64,000 nt of DNA from Nocardioides baekrokdamisoli. GTDB lineage: Bacteria; Actinomycetota; Actinomycetes; Propionibacteriales; Nocardioidaceae. The stretch lies in contig NZ_AP019307.1 in assembly GCF_003945325.1 (NCBI RefSeq), forward strand, positions 992,001-1,056,000, in the 5' to 3' direction. The notes beneath the pieces are model-generated. The model was not told where the DNA came from and ran no database searches. It saw only the letters and a list, made by a program, of their open reading frames with translations. How positions within the stretch are numbered: position 1 is the stretch's first letter; each line of letters begins with the position of its first letter. A program made the translations under genes and the position numbers. This document shows, piece after piece, positions 53,611 through 63,023 of this stretch.

Positions 53611-56600
53611 TCAGACGCGGGTCACCGAGATCGTCGCGGGGTCGCCCTCGCCGACGGACACCTGCGTTCCCTCGGCCGAGTCAGCGACCTCGAATGACGT
53701 CGCCAGCGTCTCCTCGGCGATGAGTTCGGCGTGCGCCTCGGCGGCAGCGCGTACGCCCTCGCCACCGGCGATGGTGAGCGAGATCCGATCCTCGACATTG
53801 AAGCCGGCGTCCTTGCGGGCCTGCTGGATGGCGCGGATCAGGTCGCGCGCCAGACCCTCGGCAGCGAGGTCGGGCGTGACGACTGTGTCGAGCACGATGA
53901 ACGCTCCCCCCGCCATCATGCCGACCGCAACACCTTCGCCGGCGGCGCCGGCTACCGTCTCGAGGGCGTATTCACCCTCCTCGAGCGAGAGTCCTCCGGC
54001 AGTCACGACACCAGCTGCGTCGATCGACCAGTCGCCCGACTTCGAGCCCTGGATCGCCTTCTGGACCTCACGGCCCAGACGCGGACCTGCGGCACGTGCG
54101 TTGACGTTGAGCTTCTGCTCAATGCCGTACGCGGCAGCCTCGGGGGCATCAGCGGCGAGCAGGCGCACCGCCTTGACGTTGACCTCGTCGGCGACGATGT
54201 CCTCGAAGCCGCCGATCGCTGCGCCCACGACCGTGAGGCCGGCGAGCGGGAGCCGGTTGCGGAGCTTCTCGGCCTTGCGGAGAGCCGAGGTCGCGGAGCA
54301 GACGTCGCGGACTGCATCCATGGCTTCGACCAGGGCAGCGTCGGCCGGCAGGTCATCGGCCGACGGGAAGTCGGTCAGGTGCACCGAACGACCACCCGTG
54401 AGCCCCCTCCACATCTCCTCGGCAACCAGCGGCAGCAGCGGCGCCACGGCACGCGCGGTGACCTCAAGCACGGTGTAGAGCGTGTTGAACGCATCCTGAT
54501 CCTCGGACCAGAACCGCTCCCGCGAACGACGGATGTACCAGTTCGTCAGGACGTCGACGAACCGCTGCGTCGCCTCGCAGGCATCAGCGATGGCGTACAC
54601 ATCGCACGCCCCGCGCATCTCCTCGATGAAGACCCGGGTCTTCGCGAGGATGTATTTGTCCAACGGATCGGTCGACGCCGTCGACCACTCGGCGGTGACG
54701 TTGCCCGCGTTGGCGTAGAGCTGGAAGAAGTACCAGCTGTTCCAGAGCGGGATCATCACCTGACGGACCGAGTCGCGGATGCCCTGCTCGGTCACGATCA
54801 GGTTGCCGCCGCGCAAGATCGGCGAGGACATCAGGAACCAGCGCATCGCGTCGGCACCGTCGCGGTCGAAGACCTCGCGTACGTCGGGGTAGTTGCGCAG
54901 TGACTTGGACATCTTGTTGCCGTCCGAGCCGAGCACGATGCCGTGGCTGACACACGTCTGGAAGGCCGGGCGGTCGAAGAGCGCAGTCGCCAGGATGTGC
55001 AGCGTGTAGAACCAGCCACGAGTCTGGCCGATGTATTCGACGATGAAGTCCGCCGGGAAGTGGTGCTCGAACCACTCCTCGTGCTCGAACGGGACGTGGT
55101 TCTGCGCGAAAGACATCGAGCCCGAGTCGAACCACACGTCGAGGACGTCATCGACGCGCCGCATCGTGCTCTGCCCCGTCGGGTCGTCCGGGTTGGGGCG
55201 GGTCAGGTTGTCGATGTACGGACGGTGCAGGTCGGGCTCCCCCGCATCGTTGCGGGGAAGGGTGCCGAAGTCGGCCTCAAGCTGATCGAACGACCCATAG
55301 ACGTCGATCCGCGGGTACGCCTCGTCGTCCGACTTCCACACCGGCACCGGCGAACCCCAGAAGCGGTTGCGGGTGATCGACCAGTCGTGGGCGTTCTCCA
55401 ACCATTTGCCGAACTGGCCGTGCTTGATGTGATCGGGGGTCCAGTCGATGAGCTCGTTGAGCTCGAGCATCCGGGCCTTGATCTTGGTGACCTCGACGAA
55501 CCAGCTCGAGACGCCCTTGTAGATCAGCGGCTGCCGGCAGCGCCAACAGTGCGGGTACGAGTGCTCGTAGGACTCCTGGCGGAGCAGCACCGTGCCGGGC
55601 GTGACCGATCCGGTGCGGTTCTTCAGGTCGGCGATGATCGGCTTGTTGGCCTCGAACACCTGCATCCCGGCGTAGTCGGCGACCGGTGCGGTGAACTTGC
55701 CGTCCTTGGCGACCGGCATCACGGGCGCGATGCCCTCGCGGTCGGTGACCTCCTTGTCGACCTCACCGAAAGCGCCGGCGCTGTGTACGAGCCCGGAACC
55801 GGAATCGGTGGTGACGGCATCATCGGCTGCCACCACACGGAAGGCGTTCTCGTGCCCGCGGTAGTAGCTGAACGGCGGGTCGTAGGTGAGGCCGAGCAGG
55901 TCCTTGCCGAGGCCGCGCCAGGCCACGTTCGGCTCGTCCCCGAGCTCGCGGGCGTACGCGCCGAGGCGAGCCGCGGCGAGGATGAGCCGCTCGCCCTCAT
56001 GAGCCACGACGACGTACTCGATCTCGCTGCCGACCATCACCGCGAGGTTGCTCGGCAGGGTCCACGGCGTCGTGGTCCAGATCAGCAACTTCGCGTCCTG
56101 GAACGGCCCCTCGGTGGTGACGTCGAATCCAACAGTGACGGCGGGGTCCTGACGCATCTTGTAGACGTCGTCGTCCATCCGCAGCTCGTGGTTCGAGAGC
56201 GGGGTCTCGTCGTTCCAGCAGTAGGGCAGGACGCGGAAGCCCTCGTACACGAGACCCTTGTCGAAGAGTTCCTTGAACGCCCAGATGACCGACTCCATGT
56301 AGTCGGGCCGGAAGGTCTTGTAGTCGTTGTCGAAGTCGACCCAGCGCGCCTGGCGAGTGACGTAGTCCTGCCAGACGTCGGCGTACTTCATCACTGATTC
56401 GCGACATGCGGCGTTGAAGACGTCGATGCCCATCTCGACGATCTCGTCGGTGGTCTTGATGTCGAGTTGGCGCATCGCCTCGAGCTCGGCCGGCAGACCG
56501 TGGGTGTCCCAGCCGAAGCGGCGCTCGACGCGCTTGCCCTTCATCGTCTGGTAGCGCGGGACGATGTCCTTGACGTAACCCGTGAGCAGGTGGCCGTAGT

Positions 56601-56826
56601 GCGGCAACCCGTTGGCGAATGGCGGGCCGTCGTAGAAGACGAACTCGTTGTCACCGTTGGTGCCGGCGTCGCGCTGGTCGATGCTCGCCTGGAACGTGCC
56701 GTCCTGCTTCCAGAACTCGAGGACTCGCTCCTCGATCTCCGGGAACCGAGGGCTCGCCGGGACGGAGCCAGTGGGGTCGGTGGTGACCTTCGGGTAGACG
56801 GCGTCCTTCATGGGTGAGGTACTCAT
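53611..56826 (-). CDS. ileS: Isoleucyl-tRNA synthetase (type 2)
   Basis: Charges tRNA-Ile. The 1071-residue protein has the HIGH-type motif [13 protein letters not shown], the KMSKS motif [13 protein letters not shown] and the editing (CP1) domain between them. Length and sequence match the larger, eukaryotic-like type 2 enzymes, which tend to be naturally mupirocin-resistant. I use the ATG at 56824-56826; a second ATG at 56811 is possible. A T-box leader precedes it. Confidence 0.96.
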   Translation of the reverse strand: MSTSPMKDAVYPKVTTDPTGSVPASPRFPEIEERVLEFWKQDGTFQASIDQRDAGTNGDNEFVFYDGPPFANGLPHYGHLLTGYVKDIVPRYQTMKGKRVERRFGWDTHGLPAELEAMRQLDIKTTDEIVEMGIDVFNAACRESVMKYADVWQDYVTRQARWVDFDNDYKTFRPDYMESVIWAFKELFDKGLVYEGFRVLPYCWNDETPLSNHELRMDDDVYKMRQDPAVTVGFDVTTEGPFQDAKLLIWTTTPWTLPSNLAVMVGSEIEYVVVAHEGERLILAAARLGAYARELGDEPNVAWRGLGKDLLGLTYDPPFSYYRGHENAFRVVAADDAVTTDSGSGLVHSAGAFGEVDKEVTDREGIAPVMPVAKDGKFTAPVADYAGMQVFEANKPIIADLKNRTGSVTPGTVLLRQESYEHSYPHCWRCRQPLIYKGVSSWFVEVTKIKARMLELNELIDWTPDHIKHGQFGKWLENAHDWSITRNRFWGSPVPVWKSDDEAYPRIDVYGSFDQLEADFGTLPRNDAGEPDLHRPYIDNLTRPNPDDPTGQSTMRRVDDVLDVWFDSGSMSFAQNHVPFEHEEWFEHHFPADFIVEYIGQTRGWFYTLHILATALFDRPAFQTCVSHGIVLGSDGNKMSKSLRNYPDVREVFDRDGADAMRWFLMSSPILRGGNLIVTEQGIRDSVRQVMIPLWNSWYFFQLYANAGNVTAEWSTASTDPLDKYILAKTRVFIEEMRGACDVYAIADACEATQRFVDVLTNWYIRRSRERFWSEDQDAFNTLYTVLEVTARAVAPLLPLVAEEMWRGLTGGRSVHLTDFPSADDLPADAALVEAMDAVRDVCSATSALRKAEKLRNRLPLAGLTVVGAAIGGFEDIVADEVNVKAVRLLAADAPEAAAYGIEQKLNVNARAAGPRLGREVQKAIQGSKSGDWSIDAAGVVTAGGLSLEEGEYALETVAGAAGEGVAVGMMAGGAFIVLDTVVTPDLAAEGLARDLIRAIQQARKDAGFNVEDRISLTIAGGEGVRAAAEAHAELIAEETLATSFEVADSAEGTQVSVGEGDPATISVTRV

Positions 56827-57022
56827 GTGCGGTGGCACTCCTGCAGTCGAAACACCGTATTGGTGCAAACAGTGGGCTGCGAGGACGGATTGCTCCGCGG
56901 TACCACCTCGCTTGCCGACCGAGGTCGACCGCTCTGTGACGGCTGTGACGGGCCACCCGTCCGGTTCTACTTGCCGAGGCGTTCTTCCGGAAGCTCGCCG
57001 CTGATGACGGCTCTGACGCTGT
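56827..57022 (-). ncRNA. T-box riboswitch of ileS
   Basis: The minus-strand leader contains the T-box core GAGGTGGTACCGCGGAGC (around 56893-56910), in which the bulge TGGT pairs with the tRNA acceptor end. GCGAGG before it pairs with CCTCGC after it to close the antisequestering stem. Upstream, a short hairpin GCCG-TCATCAG-CGGC shows the isoleucine specifier ATC (57003-57005) in its loop. That fits the ultra-short stem I of actinobacterial ileS T-boxes, which act on translation by exposing the ribosome binding site. A -10 TACTCT (57029-57034) places the 5' end near 57022. Confidence 0.92.
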
Positions 57023-57028
57023 GCGCCC

Positions 57029-57034
57029 AGAGTA
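57029..57034 (-). promoter_or_regulatory. -10 of the ileS T-box leader
   Basis: TACTCT upstream of the T-box; the start point would be near 57022. Confidence 0.55.
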
Positions 57035-57176
57035 CGCGAGCGGGCACAGCCACGCGAACCGGTTGCGTCCCGCCACTTCCGCGGTTCGCGTACGGATTGA
57101 GCACACCCACAGTGCCGAATCCACACCTCAAGCGCAGGACGGTCCTCACGAGAGCCGCTGGTTCCCGCCCTGCCGG

Positions 57177-57182
57177 TAACCT
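57177..57182 (+). promoter_or_regulatory. Probable leaderless -10 of dapD
   Basis: TAACCT, eight bases, then the dapD GTG at 57191. Confidence 0.5.
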
Positions 57183-57190
57183 TGGCCAAC

Positions 57191-58129
57191 GTGACTCGCA
57201 CCGCCTGGGGCTACGGCCTGACCACGTTCGCCTCCGACACTGGTTCTGAACAACCCGCCGTCCTCGACGTGTGGTTCCCGATCCCGGCGCTGGGCGATGC
57301 CCCGACCAGCGCAGTGGCTCCGGCCGAGTTGACCGCCCTCGAAGGGCCCGACGACCTGCGGGGCGTCACCCGCAAGGTCGAGCTCGTCACCGCGGACCTC
57401 GACAGCGCTCCCACGAGCACCCAGGACGTCTGGCTCCGCCTGCATCTGCTCTCCCACCGCCTGGTCCAGCCGCACGGCCAGAACCTCGACGGCGTCTTCG
57501 GCCTGCTCACCAACGTGGTGTGGACCAGCGCCGGCCCGTGCGCGGTGGAGAACTTCGAACTCACCCGCGCGCGGCTGAAGTCCGCCGGCAACGTGGCCGT
57601 GTACGGCGTCGACAAGTTCCCCCGGATGGTCGACTACGTGATGCCCACGGGCGTACGCATTGCCGACGCCGACCGGGTCCGCCTCGGCGCTCACCTCGCT
57701 GAAGGCACCACAGTCATGCACGAAGGCTTCTGCAACTTCAACGCCGGCACGCTGGGCACCTCGATGGTGGAGGGCCGGATCAGCGCCGGCGTCGTCGTCG
57801 GTGACGGCTCGGACATCGGCGGCGGTGCCTCGATCATGGGCACCTTGTCCGGCGGCGGCAAGCAGGTGATCTCGATCGGCGAGCGCTGTCTGCTGGGCGC
57901 CAACTCCGGTATCGGGATCAGCCTCGGCAACGACTGCGTCGTCGAAGCCGGTGCGTACGTCACCGCCGGCACGAAGGTGCGTCTCGCAGACGGCAGCACG
58001 ATCAAGGCTGCCGAACTCTCGGGCGCGAGCAACGTGCTGTTCCGCCGGAACTCCGTGTCCGGTGCCATGGAGGCTGTTGCGTGGAAGGGTGAGGGCATCA
58101 CCCTCAACGCCGCGCTGCACGCGAACTGA
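57191..58129 (+). CDS. dapD: Tetrahydrodipicolinate N-succinyltransferase
   Basis: A 312-residue left-handed beta-helix acyltransferase in lysine/diaminopimelate synthesis. The actinobacterial-type N-terminal domain is followed by hexapeptide repeats ([56 protein letters not shown]). Succinyl-CoA binding residues lie in the [23 protein letters not shown] coil. The start GTG at 57191 is preferred to a TTG at 57182. Its stop shares one base with the start of the next gene (TGATG). Confidence 0.93.
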   Translation: MTRTAWGYGLTTFASDTGSEQPAVLDVWFPIPALGDAPTSAVAPAELTALEGPDDLRGVTRKVELVTADLDSAPTSTQDVWLRLHLLSHRLVQPHGQNLDGVFGLLTNVVWTSAGPCAVENFELTRARLKSAGNVAVYGVDKFPRMVDYVMPTGVRIADADRVRLGAHLAEGTTVMHEGFCNFNAGTLGTSMVEGRISAGVVVGDGSDIGGGASIMGTLSGGGKQVISIGERCLLGANSGIGISLGNDCVVEAGAYVTAGTKVRLADGSTIKAAELSGASNVLFRRNSVSGAMEAVAWKGEGITLNAALHAN

Positions 58130-58965
58130 TGCGCCGGCTCGTCATCGCAGCGGTGGTCGTCGCCGCGCTCGCCTTCGGCGGCACCAAACTGTGGCAGGCC
58201 CTCAGCAAGCCGTTCGGTGACATCCTCGGGGCCTCGCCACAGTGCACGGCGACGATCGACACCGGCTCCGCCAGCCTCACCCCCGAACAGACGGAGAACG
58301 CCGCCGTGATCACGGCCGTCGCCGTCCGCCGCGGCCTGCCGGCCCGGGCGGTGACGATCGCTCTCGCGACGGCGATGCAGGAGTCGAAGCTCCGCAACCT
58401 CAACTACGGCGACAGCGACTCGCTCGGGCTGTTCCAACAGCGGCCGTCGATGGGCTGGGGCACCGCCGCCCAGATCACCAACCCGGTGTATTCCGCGAAC
58501 GCGTTCTACAACGCGCTGATCAAGATTCAGGGCTACCAGACCAGACCGATCGGCGAGGTCGCCCAAGCTGTGCAGCACAGTGCCGACGTGTCCAGCGGGC
58601 CCTCGTACGCCCAGCACGAACAGGACGCGCGGGCCTTTGCCTCAACGATGACCGGCTATTCGCCGCACGGGCTGAACTGCCAACTCGAGACGCCGACGAC
58701 GTCGCACCCGAAGACGGCGACTGCCGAAGTCGACTCGTTCTTCGGTGCGTTCACCGGCACGGCACTGACGCACGGGACCACTGCGACGTTCCCGATCACC
58801 GGAACGCCCACGCAGGGCTGGTCGGTCGCGGCCTACCTCGTCGCCCAGGCTCAGCGGATCGGCATCCTGCAGGTGTCGTGGGACGGCTGGTCGTGGACGC
58901 CGGGCGGCGGCTGGAAGCAGTCGGACGCCAGTACGGTCGGCGTCGTCGCGTTGATGGCCGGCTGA
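58129..58965 (+). CDS. Secreted lysozyme/transglycosylase-like protein
   Basis: A 278-residue protein with an N-terminal membrane anchor (RRLVIAAVVVAALAFGGTKLW) and a domain common in actinobacteria with AVRRGLPARAVTIALATAMQESKLRNLNYGDSDSLGLFQQRPSMGWGT. The pattern QESxLRN...GLFQQRP recalls lytic transglycosylases, with Glu in MQESKL as the presumed catalytic acid. Activity is inference. It is translationally coupled to dapD. The C-terminal 80 residues are a separate domain I cannot name. Confidence 0.75.
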   Translation: MRRLVIAAVVVAALAFGGTKLWQALSKPFGDILGASPQCTATIDTGSASLTPEQTENAAVITAVAVRRGLPARAVTIALATAMQESKLRNLNYGDSDSLGLFQQRPSMGWGTAAQITNPVYSANAFYNALIKIQGYQTRPIGEVAQAVQHSADVSSGPSYAQHEQDARAFASTMTGYSPHGLNCQLETPTTSHPKTATAEVDSFFGAFTGTALTHGTTATFPITGTPTQGWSVAAYLVAQAQRIGILQVSWDGWSWTPGGGWKQSDASTVGVVALMAG

Positions 58966-58971
58966 CGCCGG

Positions 58972-60066
58972 TCAGGCCGTCAGGCGGGCGACCGCGGCGT
59001 CGATCCGCTCGTCGGTTGCCGTGATGGCGATGCGTACGTGCTGCCGGCCGGCGGTGCCATAGAACTCACCGGGCGCGACCAGGATGCCCAGGTCAGCCAG
59101 GTCGCCGACGGTCTTCCAGCAGTCCTCACCTCGGGTCGACCACAGGTAGAGCGCCGCCTCGGAGTGGTCGACGGTGAAGCCTGCGCGCTCGAGCGCCGCC
59201 TTCAGACGCGTACGCCGGGCCGCGTAGCGGGCATGCTGCTCCGCAGCGTGGGCGTCGTCGGCGTACACCGCCGTCATCACCTGCTGGACCGGGCCGGGCA
59301 CGATCAAGCCGAGGTTCTTGCGTACGGCAAGTAGTTCTGCGATCACCCCGGCATCGCCGGCGACGAAGCCGGCTCGGTAGCCGGCGAGGTTGGAGCGCTT
59401 CGACAGCGAATGCACCACCAGGATGCCGTCCGCCGAACCGCCCGAGATCGACGGGTGCAGGACCGAGATCGTCTCGCCCTCCCAGACGCAGTCGAGGTAG
59501 CACTCATCGGAGACGAGCAGCACCCCGCGCTCCCGGCACCAGTCGACGACCTTCTTGAGGTGGTCAGCCGGCAGGATGCGGCCCGTGGGATTGGACGGGC
59601 TGTTGAGCCAGAGCACCTTCGGGGTCTGCGGGCCGAGCGCGGTCAGCGAATCTGCGGCGATGCCAGTCGCGCCCGCGAGCGCAGCGCCGACCTCGTACGT
59701 CGGGTAGGCAGCCTCCGGGAAGACCACCAGGTCGCCCTCACCGATGCCGAGGTGCAGCGCGAGCTGGGCGATCAGTTCCTTGGTCCCGATGACGGGAAGC
59801 ACCTGATCGAGACCGAGGCCTGTGACGTCGTGGACGCGGGCGAACCAGTCGATGACCGCCTGGCGGGTCTCGGTCAACCCGATCGTCGTCGGGTAGCCGG
59901 GCCAGTCGGCAGCGTCGCGCAGCGCCTGCTTGGCGACCTCAGGCGTCGGATCGACCGGCGTGCCGATCGAGAGATCGACGATGCCGTCGGGGTGCGAGCG
60001 TGCCGTCGCCGCGTACGCAGTGAGCTTGTCCCAGGGAAAGTCGGGAAGCTTGTCAGAGACCTTCAC
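58972..60066 (-). CDS. dapC: N-succinyldiaminopimelate aminotransferase DapC
   Basis: A 364-residue class I PLP aminotransferase. The PLP lysine lies in SLSKRSNLAGYR, with NSPSNPTG (Asn binding) and SDECYLD before it. DapC of this type stands next to fdxA in mycobacteria (Rv1177-Rv1178c). The GTG has GAGGAGG four bases upstream. It converges on the transglycosylase-like gene six bases away. Confidence 0.92.
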   Translation of the reverse strand: MKVSDKLPDFPWDKLTAYAATARSHPDGIVDLSIGTPVDPTPEVAKQALRDAADWPGYPTTIGLTETRQAVIDWFARVHDVTGLGLDQVLPVIGTKELIAQLALHLGIGEGDLVVFPEAAYPTYEVGAALAGATGIAADSLTALGPQTPKVLWLNSPSNPTGRILPADHLKKVVDWCRERGVLLVSDECYLDCVWEGETISVLHPSISGGSADGILVVHSLSKRSNLAGYRAGFVAGDAGVIAELLAVRKNLGLIVPGPVQQVMTAVYADDAHAAEQHARYAARRTRLKAALERAGFTVDHSEAALYLWSTRGEDCWKTVGDLADLGILVAPGEFYGTAGRQHVRIAITATDERIDAAVARLTA

Positions 60067-60101
60067 GGTCCCTCCTCGAGGTCGTGGCCCCGAGTCCGGG
60101 A

Positions 60102-60437
60102 TCAGTGGGCTTCTTGGTTCTGCGGAGGCAGGGCGGCGATCATCGGGTGGTCGAGCTTGCTGGTCTGCTCGATCATCTTCGCGGCACCGCCCGGCGAACC
60201 GAGCGCGTCGAAGAAGTTCACGTTGGCCGCGTAGTAGTCCTTCCACTGCGCGGGCGTGTCGTCCTCGTAGTAGATCGCCTCGACGGGGCAGACCGGCTCG
60301 CAGGCGCCACAGTCCACGCACTCATCCGGGTGGATGTAGAGCATGCGGTCGCCCTCGTAGATGCAGTCCACGGGACACTCGTCGACGCAGGCACGGTCCT
60401 TGACGTCGACACACGGCTGAGCAATGACGTAGGTCAT
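60102..60437 (-). CDS. fdxA: 7Fe ferredoxin
   Basis: A 111-residue ferredoxin: PCVDVKDRACVDECPVDCIYEG carries the 3Fe-4S cluster ligands and CVDCGACEPVCPVEAI the 4Fe-4S ligands. It supplies electrons to cytochromes P450 and other redox enzymes. The ATG follows TAAGAT by seven bases, and this -10 overlaps that of the divergent gene by two bases. Confidence 0.96.
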   Translation of the reverse strand: MTYVIAQPCVDVKDRACVDECPVDCIYEGDRMLYIHPDECVDCGACEPVCPVEAIYYEDDTPAQWKDYYAANVNFFDALGSPGGAAKMIEQTSKLDHPMIAALPPQNQEAH

Positions 60438-60444
60438 GGCAGGG

Positions 60445-60454
60445 ATCTTAATGT
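60445..60454. promoter_or_regulatory. Overlapping divergent -10 elements of fdxA and the 60461 gene
   Basis: Minus strand TAAGAT at 60445-60450 serves fdxA (seven bases); plus strand TAATGT at 60449-60454 serves the GTG at 60461 (six bases). The start codons are 23 bases apart. Confidence 0.6.
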
Positions 60455-60460
60455 GTCCCT

Positions 60461-60739
60461 GTGGTGAACCTGCCCCCCACTCCCCTCCTCGGACCTGACT
60501 GTGTCGGACTCCGGGTCGTCGTCCGCTCGATCGTGCCCGGCGAGACCGGGCCGACCGGGGGTCCGGCCTTCACTGATGTCATCGGGATCTGCACGGAATG
60601 GACCGACCAGGACTGCGTGATCACCCGGTCAACCGGCGAGGTCGTTCGGGTCCCCCGGGCGCTGATCGTGGCCGGCAAGCCGGCGCCGGCGTTTGAGCGG
60701 AAACGTCGCGATGCTGGCACTGAGCGCGATCAGCCCTAG
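60461..60739 (+). CDS. Solitary N-terminal domain of the fdxA-linked GNAT protein
   Basis: A 92-residue protein, CVGLRVVVRSIVPGETGPTGGPAFTDVIGICTEWTDQDCVITRSTGEVVRVPRALIVAGKPAP, that looks like the small beta-barrel (SH3/Sm-like) domain at the head of actinobacterial GNAT acetyltransferases next to fdxA and dapC. The acetyltransferase part is missing, and the 3' 111 bases overlap a convergent gene. It may be a domain that works alone or a remnant. The start GTG fits the leaderless rule. Confidence 0.65.
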   Translation: MVNLPPTPLLGPDCVGLRVVVRSIVPGETGPTGGPAFTDVIGICTEWTDQDCVITRSTGEVVRVPRALIVAGKPAPAFERKRRDAGTERDQP

Positions 60740-61021
60740 TCCGAGCACCGCATAGCCCGTCGTCGTCGAGCCCACCAGATATCCACCGGCCGACGTCGGT
60801 GTCACGGCCAGCGCGAGCACGACCATCCAGCCCAGCGCGTACGGCACCCGTCCGCGTACGCCCGCGGGCAGGGCCCAGAGCGTCGACCCGGTGGCGACAC
60901 CGGCGAGGACCAGGGTCCAGGTGAGGTCATGGAGTACGACCGCGGCCGCCGCCGTCACCAGGCCGAGCGTCAGGGCAGCCAGCGCAAGCACGAACCTCAG
61001 CAGCGCCGGAACGAGCTTCAC
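60629..61021 (-). CDS. Four-helix membrane protein (DUF6113-like) behind mshB
   Basis: A 130-residue protein with four hydrophobic helices (RFVLALAALTLGLVTAAAAVVL, TWTLVLAGVATGSTLWAL, YALGWMVVLALAVTP, TGYAVLGLGLIALSASIA) and a basic C-terminal tail. A similar small membrane protein follows mshB in mycobacteria. The ATG overlaps the mshB stop by four bases, supporting the start. Function unknown. Confidence 0.78.
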   Translation of the reverse strand: MKLVPALLRFVLALAALTLGLVTAAAAVVLHDLTWTLVLAGVATGSTLWALPAGVRGRVPYALGWMVVLALAVTPTSAGGYLVGSTTTGYAVLGLGLIALSASIATFPLKRRRRLAGHDQRPGDPNDLAG

Positions 61022-61920
61022 ACGAGACCTGCGAACAGGTCGGCCTCCAGCCCGTCATCCCCGACCGGACCACGCGTGCCGTGCGCGAGCGTGTAGTACT
61101 CCTCGCCCCAGCCGCCGTCGCCGAGTGCGTCGCTGCGCTGGAAGAACGGGCCGTCCGCCGCCACCTGGGTCGGGTACGCACGCAACGCATCCAGCTTCTT
61201 CTCGGTCATCTCCCGCGCGTCGACGCGCGCCGCCAGGTCCTCGTCGGGGCTGGCCATCATCAGGATCATCGACAGGAAGCCCGGGTCCTCGCCGCCTGCC
61301 TGGAGCGTGTCGATCGCCCGCTGGATCGAGGTCTGCGACAGCGCCGTCCAGTAGAGCTTGCTGACGTCCCACGCCTCACCGAGATCGCGACGATGAGCAG
61401 CCACCCGGGCCAGTGCGGTGCCGAGCATGGACACCCGGTGGGCCTGGATGTGGTCGGGGTGGCCGTAGCCGCCGAACGGGTTGTAGGTGACGACGACCTG
61501 CGGCTTCACCTCGCGGATGATCTGCACCAGGTCGTCCGCGGCCTTGCCGAGATCGGCGTTCCAGAAGGCGTTGTGGTGGGTGTCGTCGGCCGGGATCGCG
61601 TACCCCTCGTCGTGCCATTGCATGCCCGAGTCACGGTACGTCCCGAAGCCACCGAGCCAGCGGTGGTCGGTGACACCGAGGACCTTCATCGCGTCGGCGA
61701 TCTCACCGCGGCGGTGCTCGCCGAGTCGGTCCTCCTGATCTGCGGCCAGGTACGCCAGCTCGGGGACGAGGACCTCGCCCATCTCCCCGGCCGTGCACGT
61801 CACCAGGGTGACGCCGCGGCCCATCGACACGTACTTGGCCATCGTGGCGCCGGTACCGATCGATTCGTCATCGGGGTGGGCGTGGACCAGGAGGAGGCGC
61901 TGCTGCGCGGCGTCAGTCAC
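61018..61920 (-). CDS. mshB: GlcNAc-Ins deacetylase MshB (mycothiol biosynthesis)
   Basis: Removes acetate from GlcNAc-inositol to give GlcN-Ins, the scaffold for mycothiol. The 300-residue LmbE-like enzyme has the zinc motif AHPDDE at 14-19 and the third zinc ligand in YGHPDH. The GTG start follows TAGGCT by six bases; the TAG is also the stop of the NUDIX gene upstream. Confidence 0.95.
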   Translation of the reverse strand: MTDAAQQRLLLVHAHPDDESIGTGATMAKYVSMGRGVTLVTCTAGEMGEVLVPELAYLAADQEDRLGEHRRGEIADAMKVLGVTDHRWLGGFGTYRDSGMQWHDEGYAIPADDTHHNAFWNADLGKAADDLVQIIREVKPQVVVTYNPFGGYGHPDHIQAHRVSMLGTALARVAAHRRDLGEAWDVSKLYWTALSQTSIQRAIDTLQAGGEDPGFLSMILMMASPDEDLAARVDAREMTEKKLDALRAYPTQVAADGPFFQRSDALGDGGWGEEYYTLAHGTRGPVGDDGLEADLFAGLV

Positions 61921-61926
61921 GCGGTC

Positions 61927-61932
61927 AGCCTA
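61927..61932 (-). promoter_or_regulatory. Leaderless -10 of mshB, fused to the NUDIX stop codon
   Basis: TAGGCT, six bases, then the mshB GTG. The first three bases are the stop codon of the gene upstream. Confidence 0.65.
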
Positions 61933-62595
61933 CTGGGGCCGCTTGATCCGTTTCGGCGCCACCGGAAGGACCAGCGGTGTGACCTTCGGCGGCTCGGGCA
62001 GATCGAGCCAGCCGTCGTACTGCTCGACGAGCATCTCGACCATGATCTGCGGGGCATCGCTGACGACGGCCCACGGCTGGTCCTCCTCGTCGTCCTCCCC
62101 TTGATACCGCTCGCGGACGATGTCGGCCGTCCAGCCGTCGCGCGTCAGCCTCTCCGCCACCGCGATCGCGTCCTGCTCGTCGAACAGGATCGCCCGGGTC
62201 AGCGGTCCGCTGAGGGCTTCGCGGACGTACACGAGGAAGGGCCGGTCGGCCTCGACCCACTCGACCGATTCCAGATCGTCGAGCGCGAGCCACCGGATCG
62301 CGTCGTGCACGTGCGGGTGTGGTTCGCCCTCGATGATGCGGGCCAACGCCGTCCGCATCTGCCACCGCTCGCCGATGTCGACGGTCAGTGGGAACCAGTC
62401 GCCGACGCGGATGCGTACGCCCAACTCCTCGTGGATCTCGCGGGCGAGCGCCTCGTCGAAGCTCTCACCCTCGTCCACCTTGCCGCCGGGGAACTCCCAC
62501 AGCCCCTTGAGGTGGGCGGGTTCGGTGCGACGGGCGGCCAGAACCGTGCCCGCGTGCAGGATTGCGGCCCCGACCACGGGCGTACGCGCGCTCAC
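61930..62595 (-). CDS. NUDIX hydrolase (MutT-like) with an unusual C-terminal extension
   Basis: A 221-residue protein. The first 135 residues are a MutT-like NUDIX domain with the complete box [24 protein letters not shown], resembling oxidised-nucleotide pyrophosphohydrolases. The last 85 residues ([29 protein letters not shown] onward) are an acidic domain not found in plain MutT. The GTG at 62593-62595 is the likely start. Confidence 0.88.
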   Translation of the reverse strand: MSARTPVVGAAILHAGTVLAARRTEPAHLKGLWEFPGGKVDEGESFDEALAREIHEELGVRIRVGDWFPLTVDIGERWQMRTALARIIEGEPHPHVHDAIRWLALDDLESVEWVEADRPFLVYVREALSGPLTRAILFDEQDAIAVAERLTRDGWTADIVRERYQGEDDEEDQPWAVVSDAPQIMVEMLVEQYDGWLDLPEPPKVTPLVLPVAPKRIKRPQ

Positions 62596-62666
62596 CGTGG
62601 TCTCAGCGTCAGGGCGGTGCGGCGGTCGCACTCCAAAGCGGTCCTCACATCTGGCAACCTATCGCC

Positions 62667-63023
62667 ATGGCCTCTCGTACTCCCGACCACGTCTACGACG
62701 TCGGAGACGAGCCCGATCCGCGGTTCTCGCTGGCGAACGAACGCACGTTCCTGGCGTGGGTACGCACCGCGATGGCGCTGATGGCCGGCGGTCTCGCGCT
62801 GCACTCGTTGAACGTCGTGCACACCGAATGGCTGCGGACAACGGTGGCTCTGGCCCTGCTGCTCCTCGGCGCCGGCTGCACCTGCGCCGCGTACCTCCGG
62901 TGGCGGAAGGTCGAGCGCGCGATGCGCCTGCGGGAACCGCTGCCGCGCTTCACCCTCGGGCTCTGGATGACCGCGGCGGTCGTGGTCATCGCGCTTGCCC
63001 TGGCCGTGGTGATGGCGCTCTGA
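62667..63023 (+). CDS. DUF202 membrane protein (YidH-like)
   Basis: A 118-residue protein of the DUF202 family. It opens with an acidic stretch (DVGDEPDPRFSLANERTFLAWVRTAMALMAGGLALH), then has three membrane helices. The function is unknown. The ATG at 62667-62669 is six bases after CAACCT. Its stop shares one base with the next gene (TGATG). Confidence 0.86.
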   Translation: MASRTPDHVYDVGDEPDPRFSLANERTFLAWVRTAMALMAGGLALHSLNVVHTEWLRTTVALALLLLGAGCTCAAYLRWRKVERAMRLREPLPRFTLGLWMTAAVVVIALALAVVMAL

